Shown one piece after another: positions 44,281-52,465 of a stretch of 53,368 nucleotides of DNA (position 1 is the stretch's first letter; every line of letters begins with the position of its first letter). The notes under the pieces were generated by a model. The model had not been told where the DNA came from. It did not search any database and was given only the letters and a program-made list of their open reading frames with translations. The DNA is taken from NCBI GenBank assembly GCA_028292825.1, contig JAQGLO010000060.1, positions 1 to 53,368 on the forward strand. The letters are read 5' to 3'. This DNA comes from Alphaproteobacteria bacterium. Lineage in GTDB: Bacteria; Pseudomonadota; Alphaproteobacteria; Micropepsales; Micropepsaceae. The position numbers and the translations under genes are program-made.

Positions 44281-44299
44281 TACCTTGTGATGCAAGATA
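44281..44299. promoter_or_regulatory. Imperfect palindrome, candidate PadR operator
   Basis: TAcCTTG (44281-44287), TGATG, CAAGaTA (44293-44299): a dyad with one mismatch per arm, in the 86-base gap between divergent padR and the polysaccharide deacetylase gene. PadR proteins usually bind such dyads in their own promoters. Inference from symmetry and position. Confidence 0.45.
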
Positions 44300-44345
44300 C
44301 TATTTTTGGGCCTTCCTTAAGGCTTTCGCGGCTAGAAGAGGGGCC

Positions 44346-45086
44346 ATGAACCTGAAAATCAAGCTCACCAGCCTGATGGCCCGCAAACTGCCGGTGAAGA
44401 CCGCCCGGCTGGCGGGTCACCGTCCCGTGGCCAGCATCACGTTTGACGATTTTCCCAAGAATGCCTGGACTTTGGGCGGGCCGATTCTGGCCAAGCATGG
44501 TGTCCGGGGCACTTATTATACGGCGGGTGGTTTCTGCGGCCGGACCGTGGACGGCACGGTCTTTTACGACCGGGAGGACCTGAAGGCCCTGGTGGCGGCC
44601 GGCCATGAACTGGGCTGCCACGGCTATGGCCACCAGCCGACCCCGACCCTGACAACCGATCAGTTGAAAGCAGATGCCGAGCGCAACCAGGAATTCCTCA
44701 GGGGCTTCACCGGCGGCGTCGCCCCGGTCAGCTATGCCTTTCCCTTTGGCCGGGTCAGTCCCCGCACCAAGCGCTTCTATGCCCCGCGCTTCACCAATGT
44801 GCGCGGCGTGCATCCCGGCGTGAATGTCGGCCGGGTGGACCTGGCGCAGCTCAACACCATCTCGCTGGAATCGCGCTGTTGGGAACCGGAGAAGATCGAA
44901 GCCGCTATCCAGCGCGTGCTGCACGATCATGGCTGGCTGGTGCTGTATACCCACGACGTGTCGGACACGCCGTCGCCCTATGGCTCGACGCCGCAGATGC
45001 TGGACTGGGCGCTGGGCAAGGTCGCCGCCGCGCGAATTGAAGTGCTGCCGATGCGTGAAGCGCTGTCGGTCGCTCTAGGCGCCTAG
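44346..45086 (+). CDS. Polysaccharide deacetylase family protein (CE4/NodB homology)
   Basis: A 246-residue metal-dependent deacetylase domain protein. The NodB motifs are visible: ITFDDFP with Asp34 (base) and Asp35 (metal), CHGYGH with His92 and His96 (metal), YAFPFGRV and a late LYTHDV. No signal peptide is evident, so it is likely cytoplasmic or membrane-associated from the inside. The substrate may be an acetylated sugar or peptidoglycan-type polymer. ATG 44346 has AAGAGGGG upstream. The 3' end overlaps the convergent ThDP-enzyme gene by 12 bases. Confidence 0.88.
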   Translation: MNLKIKLTSLMARKLPVKTARLAGHRPVASITFDDFPKNAWTLGGPILAKHGVRGTYYTAGGFCGRTVDGTVFYDREDLKALVAAGHELGCHGYGHQPTPTLTTDQLKADAERNQEFLRGFTGGVAPVSYAFPFGRVSPRTKRFYAPRFTNVRGVHPGVNVGRVDLAQLNTISLESRCWEPEKIEAAIQRVLHDHGWLVLYTHDVSDTPSPYGSTPQMLDWALGKVAAARIEVLPMREALSVALGA

Positions 45087-46745
45087 CGCTTTTTTCCGGA
45101 TCGCTTCCAGCGTGGTGGTCGGCGAGATGCCATCGCCGTCAAACTTGACGTGGATGACAGACGGCAAACCGGACTTTTCCGCCGCCACGAACGCCGCCGC
45201 GAAGTCCTCGGTCTTTTCCACCGTGGCGCCGAACCCGCCAAAGCTGCGCGCCATCGCCGCGAAATCGGGGTTCTTCAAGGTGGTGGCGCTGACGCGGCCG
45301 GGATATTCGCGCTCCTGGTGCAAGCGGATGGTGCCCAGCATGGCATTGTCCAGCACCACGGCGATGATCGGCAGATTGTATTGCACGGCGGTGGCGAATT
45401 CCTGCCCGTTCATCAGGAAATCGCCGTCGCCATTGACCGCCAGCACGGTGCGCTGCGGATGCAGGGCCTTCATCGCCACGGCGGCGGGCATACCGTAACC
45501 CATGAAGCCGCAGATGGTGCCCATCTGGGTGTTGAACTTGCGGAAGCGGTAGAAGCGATGGATCCAGCCGGCATAATTGCCGGCGCCGTTGCACAGCATG
45601 GCGTCCGCGGGCAGGTGATCGCGCAGCCAGATCATGATCTCGCTGAGATTGACCGCACCCGGCTGCGGCATGGGGGTGGTCGAGAAGTCCAAATAGGCCT
45701 GGTGCTCCGCCGTCACGTCATGCGTGTGCGTCGCTGTCAGCTTGTCCAGCGCCGCGGCAAAGGCGATGGGCGCGGTATGGATGGCGAGATGGGGATGATA
45801 GACCCGGCCCAGCTCTTCGGCGCCGGGATAGGCATGCACCAGCTTCATCTGCGGCACGGGAATATCGAACAGGGTGTAGGCCTGCGACGTGAGCTCATTC
45901 AGCCGCGCGCCCGCTGCGATCACCAAGTCGCTGGCCTTCACCCGCGCCACCAGTTTTGGATTGCAGGCCAGGCCCAGGTCGCCGGCATAGTTGGGATGCA
46001 GCGGATCGAAATGGTGCTGGCGGCGGAACGATGTGGCGACCGGAATGCCGAAGCTTTCGGCAAAACGGGCCATCTGCGCCAGTGCTTCCGCGCTCCAGCG
46101 GCTGCCGCCCAGGATCAGGAATGGCTTTTCGCTTGCCGCCAGCAGCGTTTCCAGCGCGGCCATGTCTGCGGGCGCAGGCGCAGTCTCTACGGCTTCGACC
46201 AGTGGCGCGTCCGGCGATTTGGATGGCATGGGCAGCACATCATGCGGCAGCGACAGCACCACCGGTCCCGGTCGTCCGGCCAGCGCGGTGGCAAAGGCGC
46301 GGCCCACCATCTCGCCCATGCGGTCGGGTTCGTTGATCTCCGTCACCCACTTGGCCATGCCGCCGAAGAAGGCGCGATAATCCATTTCCTGGAAGGCGTC
46401 GCGGCCCCTGTTCTCACTCTCCACCTGCCCCACAAAAAGGATCATGGGCGTGGAATCCTGCTGCGCGATATGGATGCCGCCGGAGCCGTTGGTGGCGCCG
46501 GGACCGCGCGTGACGAAGCAGATGCCCGGCCGCCCGGTCTGCTTGCCATGGCTTTCCGCCATCATGGAGGCGCCGCCTTCATTGCGGCAGACCATCACCT
46601 GGATGCCGCTGTCGACCAGCGCATCCAGCACCGCGAGATAGGATTCGCCCGGCACGCAGAACACATGCGTCACGCCCTGGATGACCAGCTGGTCCACCAG
46701 CACTTGTGCGGCGGTGCGCGTGGCGAGTTCGGCATGCACGGTCAT
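45075..46745 (-). CDS. Thiamine-diphosphate-dependent enzyme (acetolactate synthase-like)
   Basis: A 556-residue ThDP enzyme of the acetolactate synthase/oxo-acid decarboxylase superfamily. The PYR domain carries the catalytic Glu56 in CRNEGGAS, a central TH3 domain follows, and the PP domain holds the Mg-ThDP motif NGDGDFLMN (438-446) through VVLDN. It performs decarboxylation and/or C-C bond formation with 2-oxo acids; the true substrate is unknown. No ilvN-type small subunit is adjacent, arguing against a role in branched-chain biosynthesis. It is translationally coupled (ATGA) to the acyltransferase-like gene upstream and sits at the edge of the carrier-protein cluster. Confidence 0.85.
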   Translation of the reverse strand: MTVHAELATRTAAQVLVDQLVIQGVTHVFCVPGESYLAVLDALVDSGIQVMVCRNEGGASMMAESHGKQTGRPGICFVTRGPGATNGSGGIHIAQQDSTPMILFVGQVESENRGRDAFQEMDYRAFFGGMAKWVTEINEPDRMGEMVGRAFATALAGRPGPVVLSLPHDVLPMPSKSPDAPLVEAVETAPAPADMAALETLLAASEKPFLILGGSRWSAEALAQMARFAESFGIPVATSFRRQHHFDPLHPNYAGDLGLACNPKLVARVKASDLVIAAGARLNELTSQAYTLFDIPVPQMKLVHAYPGAEELGRVYHPHLAIHTAPIAFAAALDKLTATHTHDVTAEHQAYLDFSTTPMPQPGAVNLSEIMIWLRDHLPADAMLCNGAGNYAGWIHRFYRFRKFNTQMGTICGFMGYGMPAAVAMKALHPQRTVLAVNGDGDFLMNGQEFATAVQYNLPIIAVVLDNAMLGTIRLHQEREYPGRVSATTLKNPDFAAMARSFGGFGATVEKTEDFAAAFVAAEKSGLPSVIHVKFDGDGISPTTTLEAIRKKALGA

Positions 46746-47563
46746 TCGAAGATGACTTTCTCGGTATAGGCCAGGTCGCCCAGTATAGGCCGGACCGGGC
46801 CCTTGAAATAGCGCGGCTCCTTGCCTTCCACATAATGGGAAAGCCCGGGCTGGTCACCATCGATCAGGAATCCCAGCCGCCCGCGTGGCAGGAAGTGCCT
46901 GGCCAGCGCCGGGGCGCAGCGGCGGAAATCCTCGGGCCCCCGGCAGAACATCACGTCCATCACCGGCAGCGGCGGCCGGTCCAGCCGGCGCGGCTTGAAC
47001 ACGAAGGGCGAGAGGATGCCGTCCTTCTCCACCGTCAGGGCCGTCATGCCAAAAGCGCGATGATCGCGCAGCAACTGCGCTTCGGGCAGGTTGCCGGGAA
47101 TCTGGTCGCTGACCTTGCCGCGGCCGGGCAGGGCAAAAACCAGGCTGCGGCCGAAATTGTAGGGCGTGAAGCCCTGGGCCTGCAGTGTCTTCCAGGTATG
47201 CGGCGCCGGCGAAGCGTTCAAATAGGTGACACGCTTCAGCTTGGTCGCCATCGAGACCAGCAAGGTCGAATGGGTGCGCCAGGCCGGATCGACATACCAG
47301 CTCGACAGGTTGGCGATGACCTGCCCGCCGCGCTGCGACGATATCAGCAGGATCACGCCGACCGGTCCCAGCCCGGCATCCAGCACATAGCCATAGCGCG
47401 GCATGCCTTCGATCACAGGCATCCGTTTCCAGCGCGCGAAACCCTGCAACCAGGTATCGCGATGGGTGCGCGGGAACCCCCGGGCCAGCAGGTCCGCCAG
47501 TCCGTCCAGGTCTTGATCGGTGATCTGGCGGCAGCGCACCCGCGCCTGCGGCTCCATCGTCAT
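46742..47563 (-). CDS. GNAT-like acyl-CoA/acyl-ACP N-acyltransferase
   Basis: A 273-residue protein with the look of the acyl-CoA N-acyltransferase (GNAT) fold: an N-terminal RCRQITDQDLDGLADLLARGF, then GPVGVILLISS and NLSSWYVDPAWR strands. A second half (about 175-273) could be a further degenerate GNAT-like lobe. Such proteins transfer acyl groups from CoA or ACP to amines. It is first in a two-gene unit with the ThDP enzyme and divergent from ACP1 across 100 bases, so an ACP-bound acyl donor is plausible (inference). Start MTMEPQ may be at either of two ATGs. Confidence 0.6.
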   Translation of the reverse strand: MTMEPQARVRCRQITDQDLDGLADLLARGFPRTHRDTWLQGFARWKRMPVIEGMPRYGYVLDAGLGPVGVILLISSQRGGQVIANLSSWYVDPAWRTHSTLLVSMATKLKRVTYLNASPAPHTWKTLQAQGFTPYNFGRSLVFALPGRGKVSDQIPGNLPEAQLLRDHRAFGMTALTVEKDGILSPFVFKPRRLDRPPLPVMDVMFCRGPEDFRRCAPALARHFLPRGRLGFLIDGDQPGLSHYVEGKEPRYFKGPVRPILGDLAYTEKVIFE

Positions 47564-47663
47564 GGTAAGGTCCTGTTTGGATTGCCTTTATGCGCCCGGC
47601 GCCATTAGCGGATCGTTAAAGCTGGACGGGCTAGATTGTCGGGGAGTTACAGGGACTTCCGTC

Positions 47664-47912
47664 ATGAGCGTCGAGACCATTGTGCGCGCCGAATTCGAGA
47701 CCGTGGCGCGGGAGCAGGACAGAATCCTTACGGGTCTCAGCGACGAGACGGTGCTGCTGGAATCCGGCCTGGACTCGCTGTGCTTCGCCATCATCGTGGC
47801 GCGGCTGGAAGACCAGCTGGGCGTGGATCCTTTCACAGCCTCCGAAGACGTCTATTTCCCCGTCACCATGGGCGATTTCATCAAATTCTATTCCGATGCC
47901 ACTGCGGCCTGA
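47664..47912 (+). CDS. Acyl carrier protein, ACP1
   Basis: An 82-residue carrier protein. The phosphopantetheine site is Ser38 in LLESGLDSLCFAIIVARLED. It is acidic overall and has the four-helix ACP pattern; it is not the fatty-acid AcpP type. Start ATG 47664 with AGGGA upstream. The 3' end overlaps the AMP-dependent ligase start by 17 bases, so the ligase is the probable loading enzyme. It is paralogous in role, but not closely similar, to ACP2 at 52217. Confidence 0.9.
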   Translation: MSVETIVRAEFETVAREQDRILTGLSDETVLLESGLDSLCFAIIVARLEDQLGVDPFTASEDVYFPVTMGDFIKFYSDATAA

Positions 47913-49212
47913 GACTCTGCGCGCAGCCGTTGCGGGTTCGCGCGCGAACCTGTCTGGCCGGCATGAAACGGTGAACCTTTCCGACCTGGGAAGGGCGCTG
48001 GACGCCGACCTGTCCGGTGCAAACGTGCTGCTGCGCACATCCGACCAGTTGTTCGCTGCTCTCGCCCTGATCGAACTGGACGGCGTCGCCGCCCGCATCG
48101 TGATCTGCCCGCCGGATGTGAAGCTGGAGCATCTATCCTCCGTGGTCGAACGCGCCGCCATCGCTGTGGTGGTGAGCGACGATCCGGCGCTGGCGGTAGT
48201 CGGCATGCGCTTCGAACAACCGCATCTGCCCAAACCCGGCACGCCAGTCGCGCCGTCGCAAAAAACGGAATGGGTGCTGTTCACTTCGGGCACCACCGGC
48301 GCGCCCAAGATGGTGGCGCACACACTGGAAGGTTTGACCGGTGCGATCCAGCCGGCGAATGCCAGCGATATCGTCTGGGGCACCTTCTATGACATCCGCC
48401 GCTATGGCGGCCTGCAGATATTGCTGCGCGCCTTGCTGGGACAGGTGTCGCTGATCCTGTCGGACGCGCATGAGGATGTGGCCGATTTCCTGGCGCGGCT
48501 GGCGCCCGTCACCCATCTCACCGGCACCCCTTCGCACTGGCGCCGCGCCCTGATGAGTCCGGCCAATGCGAAGATCAATCCGCGCTATGTCCGCCTGTCG
48601 GGCGAGATCGCCGACCAGGCCATCCTCGACAGCCTCAAGGCACGCTTCCCCGATGCCGCCATCGGCCATGCCTATGCTTCCACCGAAGCGGGTGTCGGCT
48701 TTGAAGTCACCGATGGGCTGGAAGGTTTCCCGGCCGATTTCATCGGCCGTCCCGGCGCGGTGGAAATGAAGGTTGTGGACGGCACCCTGCATATTCGCTC
48801 GCCGCGCACCGCGTCAGAATATGTCGGCGGCGCGGCCTTGCTGCACGATGGTTGGGTGGACACCACGGACATGGTGGAACAGCGCGGCGACCGTTTCCAT
48901 TTCGTCGGCCGCACCGGCGGCATCATCAATGTCGGTGGGCTGAAGATCAATCCCGAGGAAGTGGAGGCGGTGATCAACCGTCATCCCGGTGTGCGCATGT
49001 CGCGCGTGTCGGGCCGAAAAAGCCCCATCACCGGCGCCATCGTGATCGCGGACGTGGTGCTGAACGATGCCGCCAACGACAATGCCACCTTCAAGGATGC
49101 CATCCTGGCGGCCTGTCGCGAGAAGCTGCCCGCCTTCAAGGTGCCTGCCATGCTGCGCTTCGTGGCGGCGCTGGAGCTGACCGCCGGCGGAAAGTTGAGC
49201 CGTCATGCGTAA
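47896..49212 (+). CDS. AMP-forming acyl-CoA/acyl-ACP synthetase (ANL superfamily)
   Basis: Activates a carboxylic acid as acyl-AMP and transfers it to a thiol, most likely the pantetheine of ACP1. The P-loop FTSGTTGAPK lies at 129-138, the A5 region YASTEAG at 260-266, the A7 Asp325 in TTDMV, the A8 hinge GRTGGIINVGGLKINPEEVE, and the catalytic lysine Lys433 in AGGKLSR. At 438 residues it is short for the superfamily because the N-terminal subdomain is reduced. The start ATG 47896 lies inside the ACP1 gene (translational coupling). Specificity is not deducible. Confidence 0.9.
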   Translation: MPLRPETLRAAVAGSRANLSGRHETVNLSDLGRALDADLSGANVLLRTSDQLFAALALIELDGVAARIVICPPDVKLEHLSSVVERAAIAVVVSDDPALAVVGMRFEQPHLPKPGTPVAPSQKTEWVLFTSGTTGAPKMVAHTLEGLTGAIQPANASDIVWGTFYDIRRYGGLQILLRALLGQVSLILSDAHEDVADFLARLAPVTHLTGTPSHWRRALMSPANAKINPRYVRLSGEIADQAILDSLKARFPDAAIGHAYASTEAGVGFEVTDGLEGFPADFIGRPGAVEMKVVDGTLHIRSPRTASEYVGGAALLHDGWVDTTDMVEQRGDRFHFVGRTGGIINVGGLKINPEEVEAVINRHPGVRMSRVSGRKSPITGAIVIADVVLNDAANDNATFKDAILAACREKLPAFKVPAMLRFVAALELTAGGKLSRHA

Positions 49213-49930
49213 TGTGCTGGTCAGTGGCGGTACCCGCGGCGTTGGCCTCGCCATCGCGCGCAAGCTGGCGGAGGGCGGCTACTGCGTCTTCGCGCTGGGC
49301 CGCAAGGAAAGCGACGCCCTGGTCGCAGCCACCGCGGAATTTCCAGCGGGCGTGATGAACTTCGTGCCTTTTGACTTGTCCAATATCGACGTCATCCCCG
49401 ACCTGATCCGCGAGATGAAAGTCGCGCACGGCCCGCTCTATGGCCTGGTCAACAATGCCGCGCTGGGCACCGACGGCCTACTGTCCAACATGCACAATTC
49501 CGATATCGAGAAGCTGGTGAAGCTCAATACCGTCTCGCCCATCGTGCTGACAAAATATTGCGTGCGTTCGATGATGACGGCCGGCACCGGCCGCATCGTC
49601 AATATCAGTTCCATCATCGGCTTCACCGGTTACAGCGGCCTGTCGGTCTATGGCGCCACCAAGGCCTCGATGCTGGGCTTCACCCGCAGCCTGGCGCGCG
49701 AGGTCGGGCGGCTGGGCGTGACGGTCAATGCCGTGGCGCCGGGTTTCATGGATACCGAAATGACCGCCGGCATGGATGACGGCCAGCGCGACAAGATCGC
49801 GGCGCGTTCGGCGCTGAAGCGCCTGGTGGATGTGGACGATGTGGCGAACGCGGTTGCGTATCTGATGAGCGACGCCGCCCGCAATATCACGGGCACGACC
49901 ATGACCATCGACGCCGGTAATACCGCCTAG
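49205..49930 (+). CDS. SDR-family oxidoreductase (FabG-like)
   Basis: A 241-residue classical short-chain dehydrogenase/reductase. The cofactor loop GGTRGVG lies at 8-14, NNAA at 83-86, catalytic Ser135 or Ser136 in NISSIIG and Tyr149-x3-Lys153 in YGATK; the C-terminal NITGTTMTIDAGNTA matches the FabG branch. It is probably a 3-oxoacyl-ACP-type reductase working on an ACP1-bound intermediate. It overlaps the ligase gene by eight bases and converges on the aa:CP ligase gene with a four-base overlap. Confidence 0.92.
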   Translation: MRNVLVSGGTRGVGLAIARKLAEGGYCVFALGRKESDALVAATAEFPAGVMNFVPFDLSNIDVIPDLIREMKVAHGPLYGLVNNAALGTDGLLSNMHNSDIEKLVKLNTVSPIVLTKYCVRSMMTAGTGRIVNISSIIGFTGYSGLSVYGATKASMLGFTRSLAREVGRLGVTVNAVAPGFMDTEMTAGMDDGQRDKIAARSALKRLVDVDDVANAVAYLMSDAARNITGTTMTIDAGNTA

Positions 49931-50868
49931 AGGTTCAGTGCCGCGCGCACGCTGGCGGGCCAATCGGAGATGGTCACGCCATGGGTGACGAACAGTGCCA
50001 CCGCCAACCGGTCCATGCCGAAGGCGACGCAGCCGGTGTGCAGCACGTCGCCGGCGGCGTTGTGCAGGCCCCAGACTTCGCCGAAATGTTCCTTGTGGTA
50101 GTTGAAGCTCATGCAGGCGGTGGGGCTCTCGGCCGAACGCACCGGAACCAGCAGTTCGAATTTCAGCGCATCCTCGCGCTGCTGGTTTGCCATCATGGCG
50201 CCGACGCGGCCAAAGAAGGGATCATTGGCGACATCCACCGTGTAAGTCAGGCCGATGACGTCGGCGATGCCCTGCGCCCGCGCGATCCACGGCTCGCGGA
50301 AGGCCTGGATCTGCGCCGGCGTGCCGATGCGGACATATTCGCGCATGCGGAAGGTCTGGAAGCGATCGACATGACGCGATGGCTCATGGCGGAAACAGTC
50401 GGCGGCGACGTCGAAGATATAGCCCTGGTCCGGCACCACGCCGCGCTCGGCCGCGATAGGATAGATCGGATAGCAGGCGGCCGGCGCCAGCACCAGGTCC
50501 GACGGCTTCAGGTCTTCGGTCCAGTCACCACCCGCTTCGTGCTTGGCGGCGGACTTGCTGATTTCGCGGTCGGTGCCCATCAGGGTGGAGACCGCGCCGA
50601 TCAGGTTGGGAAAGCTCTGCAGATAACCCTGCTTTTCCAGCGAGGCGCGCGGCATCACCGGCGCGAAGCGGAACACTTCCGCGCTTTCGGGGCGATGGCG
50701 CGAGATCAGCGCCGCCAGCGCCTCGATCACGCTCTCATAGGCGCCGGTACGGCCGTAAACCCCGTCCACGCCAGAGGGCATGAACAGCTTGGAGACGATG
50801 GGATGCAGATGCTCCGGCTCGAACCGGTGATCACAGCAGCCATGTGCAATCGGTGTCGCGATATTCAT
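49927..50868 (-). CDS. Amino acid:[carrier protein] ligase (class II aaRS-like)
   Basis: A homologue of the catalytic core of atypical seryl-tRNA synthetases that lacks the tRNA-binding arm. Characterised rhizobial members activate Gly or Ala and load it on a dedicated carrier protein rather than on tRNA. The 313 residues show class II motif 2 (FRHEPSRHVDRFQTFRMREYVR) and motif 3 (GCVAFGMDRLAVAL). Cys132, Glu177 and Cys280 coincide, within one position, with the Zn ligands I recall for the Bradyrhizobium enzyme. It lies three bases after the acyl-CoA-dehydrogenase-like gene; the likely partner ACP2 is divergently encoded at 52217. Specificity for Gly versus Ala is not determined here. Confidence 0.9.
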   Translation of the reverse strand: MNIATPIAHGCCDHRFEPEHLHPIVSKLFMPSGVDGVYGRTGAYESVIEALAALISRHRPESAEVFRFAPVMPRASLEKQGYLQSFPNLIGAVSTLMGTDREISKSAAKHEAGGDWTEDLKPSDLVLAPAACYPIYPIAAERGVVPDQGYIFDVAADCFRHEPSRHVDRFQTFRMREYVRIGTPAQIQAFREPWIARAQGIADVIGLTYTVDVANDPFFGRVGAMMANQQREDALKFELLVPVRSAESPTACMSFNYHKEHFGEVWGLHNAAGDVLHTGCVAFGMDRLAVALFVTHGVTISDWPASVRAALNL

Positions 50869-50871
50869 GGT

Positions 50872-52059
50872 CTAGTCCCGGATGGAAGAAGGAATTTCGG
50901 ACAGGATCGTGGAAGCCGTCAGGCTCGACAGGATGCGGTCATTGTTGATCATGATGGGCGAGGACAGCACGTCGCGCAGCGCCCGGCCCACCGAGACATC
51001 GGTATCGTTGCGATAGCCGGACAATCCCGTGGCGCGCATGGCGTTCATCACCGTCTGCACCGCCAGTTCCGACGCATCCACCTTCAGCAGGCTGATGGCG
51101 GTCTGGAAATCGATGGAGGTCAGCGCCTTGGGATCGTGCGCAATGGCTTCATAGCGTGACAGCATGGCGGCGATCAGCGCCCGCAGCTGGCGCAGATTGG
51201 CCAGCGCCTGGGTGAAATGCGGCACGCCCGGCGGCAACCCACCAGCGCGCTGCGCCTTGCGCATGAATTTCCTGGCCCGGTCCACCGCACCCGCGGCGAT
51301 GCCGGCCCAGTTTCCCGACCACATCAGGTGGGCGCTGGGCACCATGGTCTGGCTGTGAATGACGCCATAGGGACCCGGCATGATCTGGCTGGGATTGCCC
51401 ACCGCCTTCAGCGCGAAGCCGGCCGAGCAGGTGCCGCGCATGCCCAGCGTGTCCCAGCCCATGGTTTTTTCCAGCACATAATTCTTCTTCTCGAACACCA
51501 CCAGTACCTGGTCCGATGCGTCGGCGTCGGCGGCGCGGCGCGCCGTCGTCACCAGCGCGTCGGCCTCCAAGCCATAGCTGATCACGCTGGCGTCGCGCAC
51601 CAGCACGATGCGGCCATCGGCATGTTCGACCGGGGCTTCGCTGGCGCGCACATTGCCGCCGCCCTTGCCTTCGGTGGTGGAGGAGGCGAGCAGAAGCTGG
51701 CTTTCCACCATCCGCGCCATGAAGGCGCGGTGCCAGGTGGAGTCCATGCCGTGATTGACGATGCAGGCGGCCTTCACCTGGTGCATCGCATAGATCATGC
51801 CGGTGGAGGAACAGGCGCGACCCAGCGCGTAACAGATATCCACCACGTCGGCGACGGATGCGCCTTCGCCGCCCAGTTCGGTCGGCACCAGAATGCCCAG
51901 CAGGTTCTCGGCCTTCAGGGCGTCCATGGCTTCCTGCGGGAAGCGGCCCTCCGCATCCACGGCGCCGGCATGGGAGGCAGCGATTTGTGCGGCGCGCGCG
52001 GCGCGTGCGGAAACGGGCTCTGTTGCGGGGGAGGGAACAGCCTGGACGGATTGCAGCAT
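50872..52059 (-). CDS. Acyl-CoA dehydrogenase-like flavoprotein
   Basis: A 395-residue member of the acyl-CoA dehydrogenase fold: an N-terminal helical domain (VPTELGGEGASVADVVDI), a middle beta domain (LLLASSTTEGKGGGN; TMGWDTLGMRGTCSAGF) and a C-terminal FAD-binding bundle (MRATGLSGYRNDTDVSVGRALRD). Where classic medium-chain enzymes have the catalytic Glu in a YEG(T) motif, this one reads IMINNDR (369-375), so that base is absent or elsewhere. It is co-transcribed with the aa:CP ligase and may oxidise an aminoacyl- or acyl-S-ACP rather than a CoA ester (inference). ATG 52059 matches the family start, though its ribosome site is modest. Confidence 0.85.
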   Translation of the reverse strand: MLQSVQAVPSPATEPVSARAARAAQIAASHAGAVDAEGRFPQEAMDALKAENLLGILVPTELGGEGASVADVVDICYALGRACSSTGMIYAMHQVKAACIVNHGMDSTWHRAFMARMVESQLLLASSTTEGKGGGNVRASEAPVEHADGRIVLVRDASVISYGLEADALVTTARRAADADASDQVLVVFEKKNYVLEKTMGWDTLGMRGTCSAGFALKAVGNPSQIMPGPYGVIHSQTMVPSAHLMWSGNWAGIAAGAVDRARKFMRKAQRAGGLPPGVPHFTQALANLRQLRALIAAMLSRYEAIAHDPKALTSIDFQTAISLLKVDASELAVQTVMNAMRATGLSGYRNDTDVSVGRALRDVLSSPIMINNDRILSSLTASTILSEIPSSIRD

Positions 52060-52174
52060 CGTGGATCTCGGGCAAATGGATCGGACGCGAAAGATAGGCC
52101 TCAAATCTGAAACAAGGGTGAACTTGGGGCTCATGGTAAGCGAAGTCTTAACGCGGCCGGTGCGCAACCAATGC

Positions 52175-52193
52175 TTTACGCATGGCGCGTAAA
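52175..52193. promoter_or_regulatory. Perfect inverted repeat TTTACGC-N5-GCGTAAA
   Basis: A 7-5-7 perfect dyad in the divergent promoter region between the flavoprotein gene (start 52059) and ACP2 (start 52217), 23 bases before the ACP2 ATG. The size and symmetry suit a dimeric repressor operator. No regulator gene is in the visible part of the cluster. Confidence 0.5.
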
Positions 52194-52216
52194 TTGGGCG
52201 TTCTCAGGAGCCCGCC

Positions 52217-52465
52217 ATGTCACCCCGTGATCGTATCATTGCCATTGCCGTCAGAATGCTGGTCAAGCGCGGCGTCAACACCGTGCCGGCTTCGACCGAC
52301 AATCTGCGCGAGGCGGGGCTGACCTCGCTCGACATGGTCAACCTGATGCTGGCGATCGAGGCGGAATTCGACATCGAGATCCCGCAAAGCGCCATGACCC
52401 CCGACAATTTCGACACCGTCACGGCCATCGAGAATCTGGTTTCGGCGACTGCGAAAGCGGCCTGA
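52217..52465 (+). CDS. Acyl/aminoacyl carrier protein, ACP2
   Basis: An 82-residue carrier protein. The phosphopantetheine attachment site is Ser37 in LREAGLTSLDMVNLMLAIE; the following EAEFDIEIPQSAMTPDNFDTV is typical of the carrier proteins paired with aa:CP ligases. The start has AGGAG six bases upstream. The stop overlaps the next start codon (TGATG). It is the likely acceptor for the aminoacyl group made by the ligase at 49927. Confidence 0.9.
   Translation: MSPRDRIIAIAVRMLVKRGVNTVPASTDNLREAGLTSLDMVNLMLAIEAEFDIEIPQSAMTPDNFDTVTAIENLVSATAKAA

Noticed and set aside
45075-46745. Calling the ThDP enzyme acetolactate synthase (ilvB)
   Set aside because: There is no regulatory subunit gene, and the context is a carrier-protein cluster; superfamily membership alone does not give that reaction.
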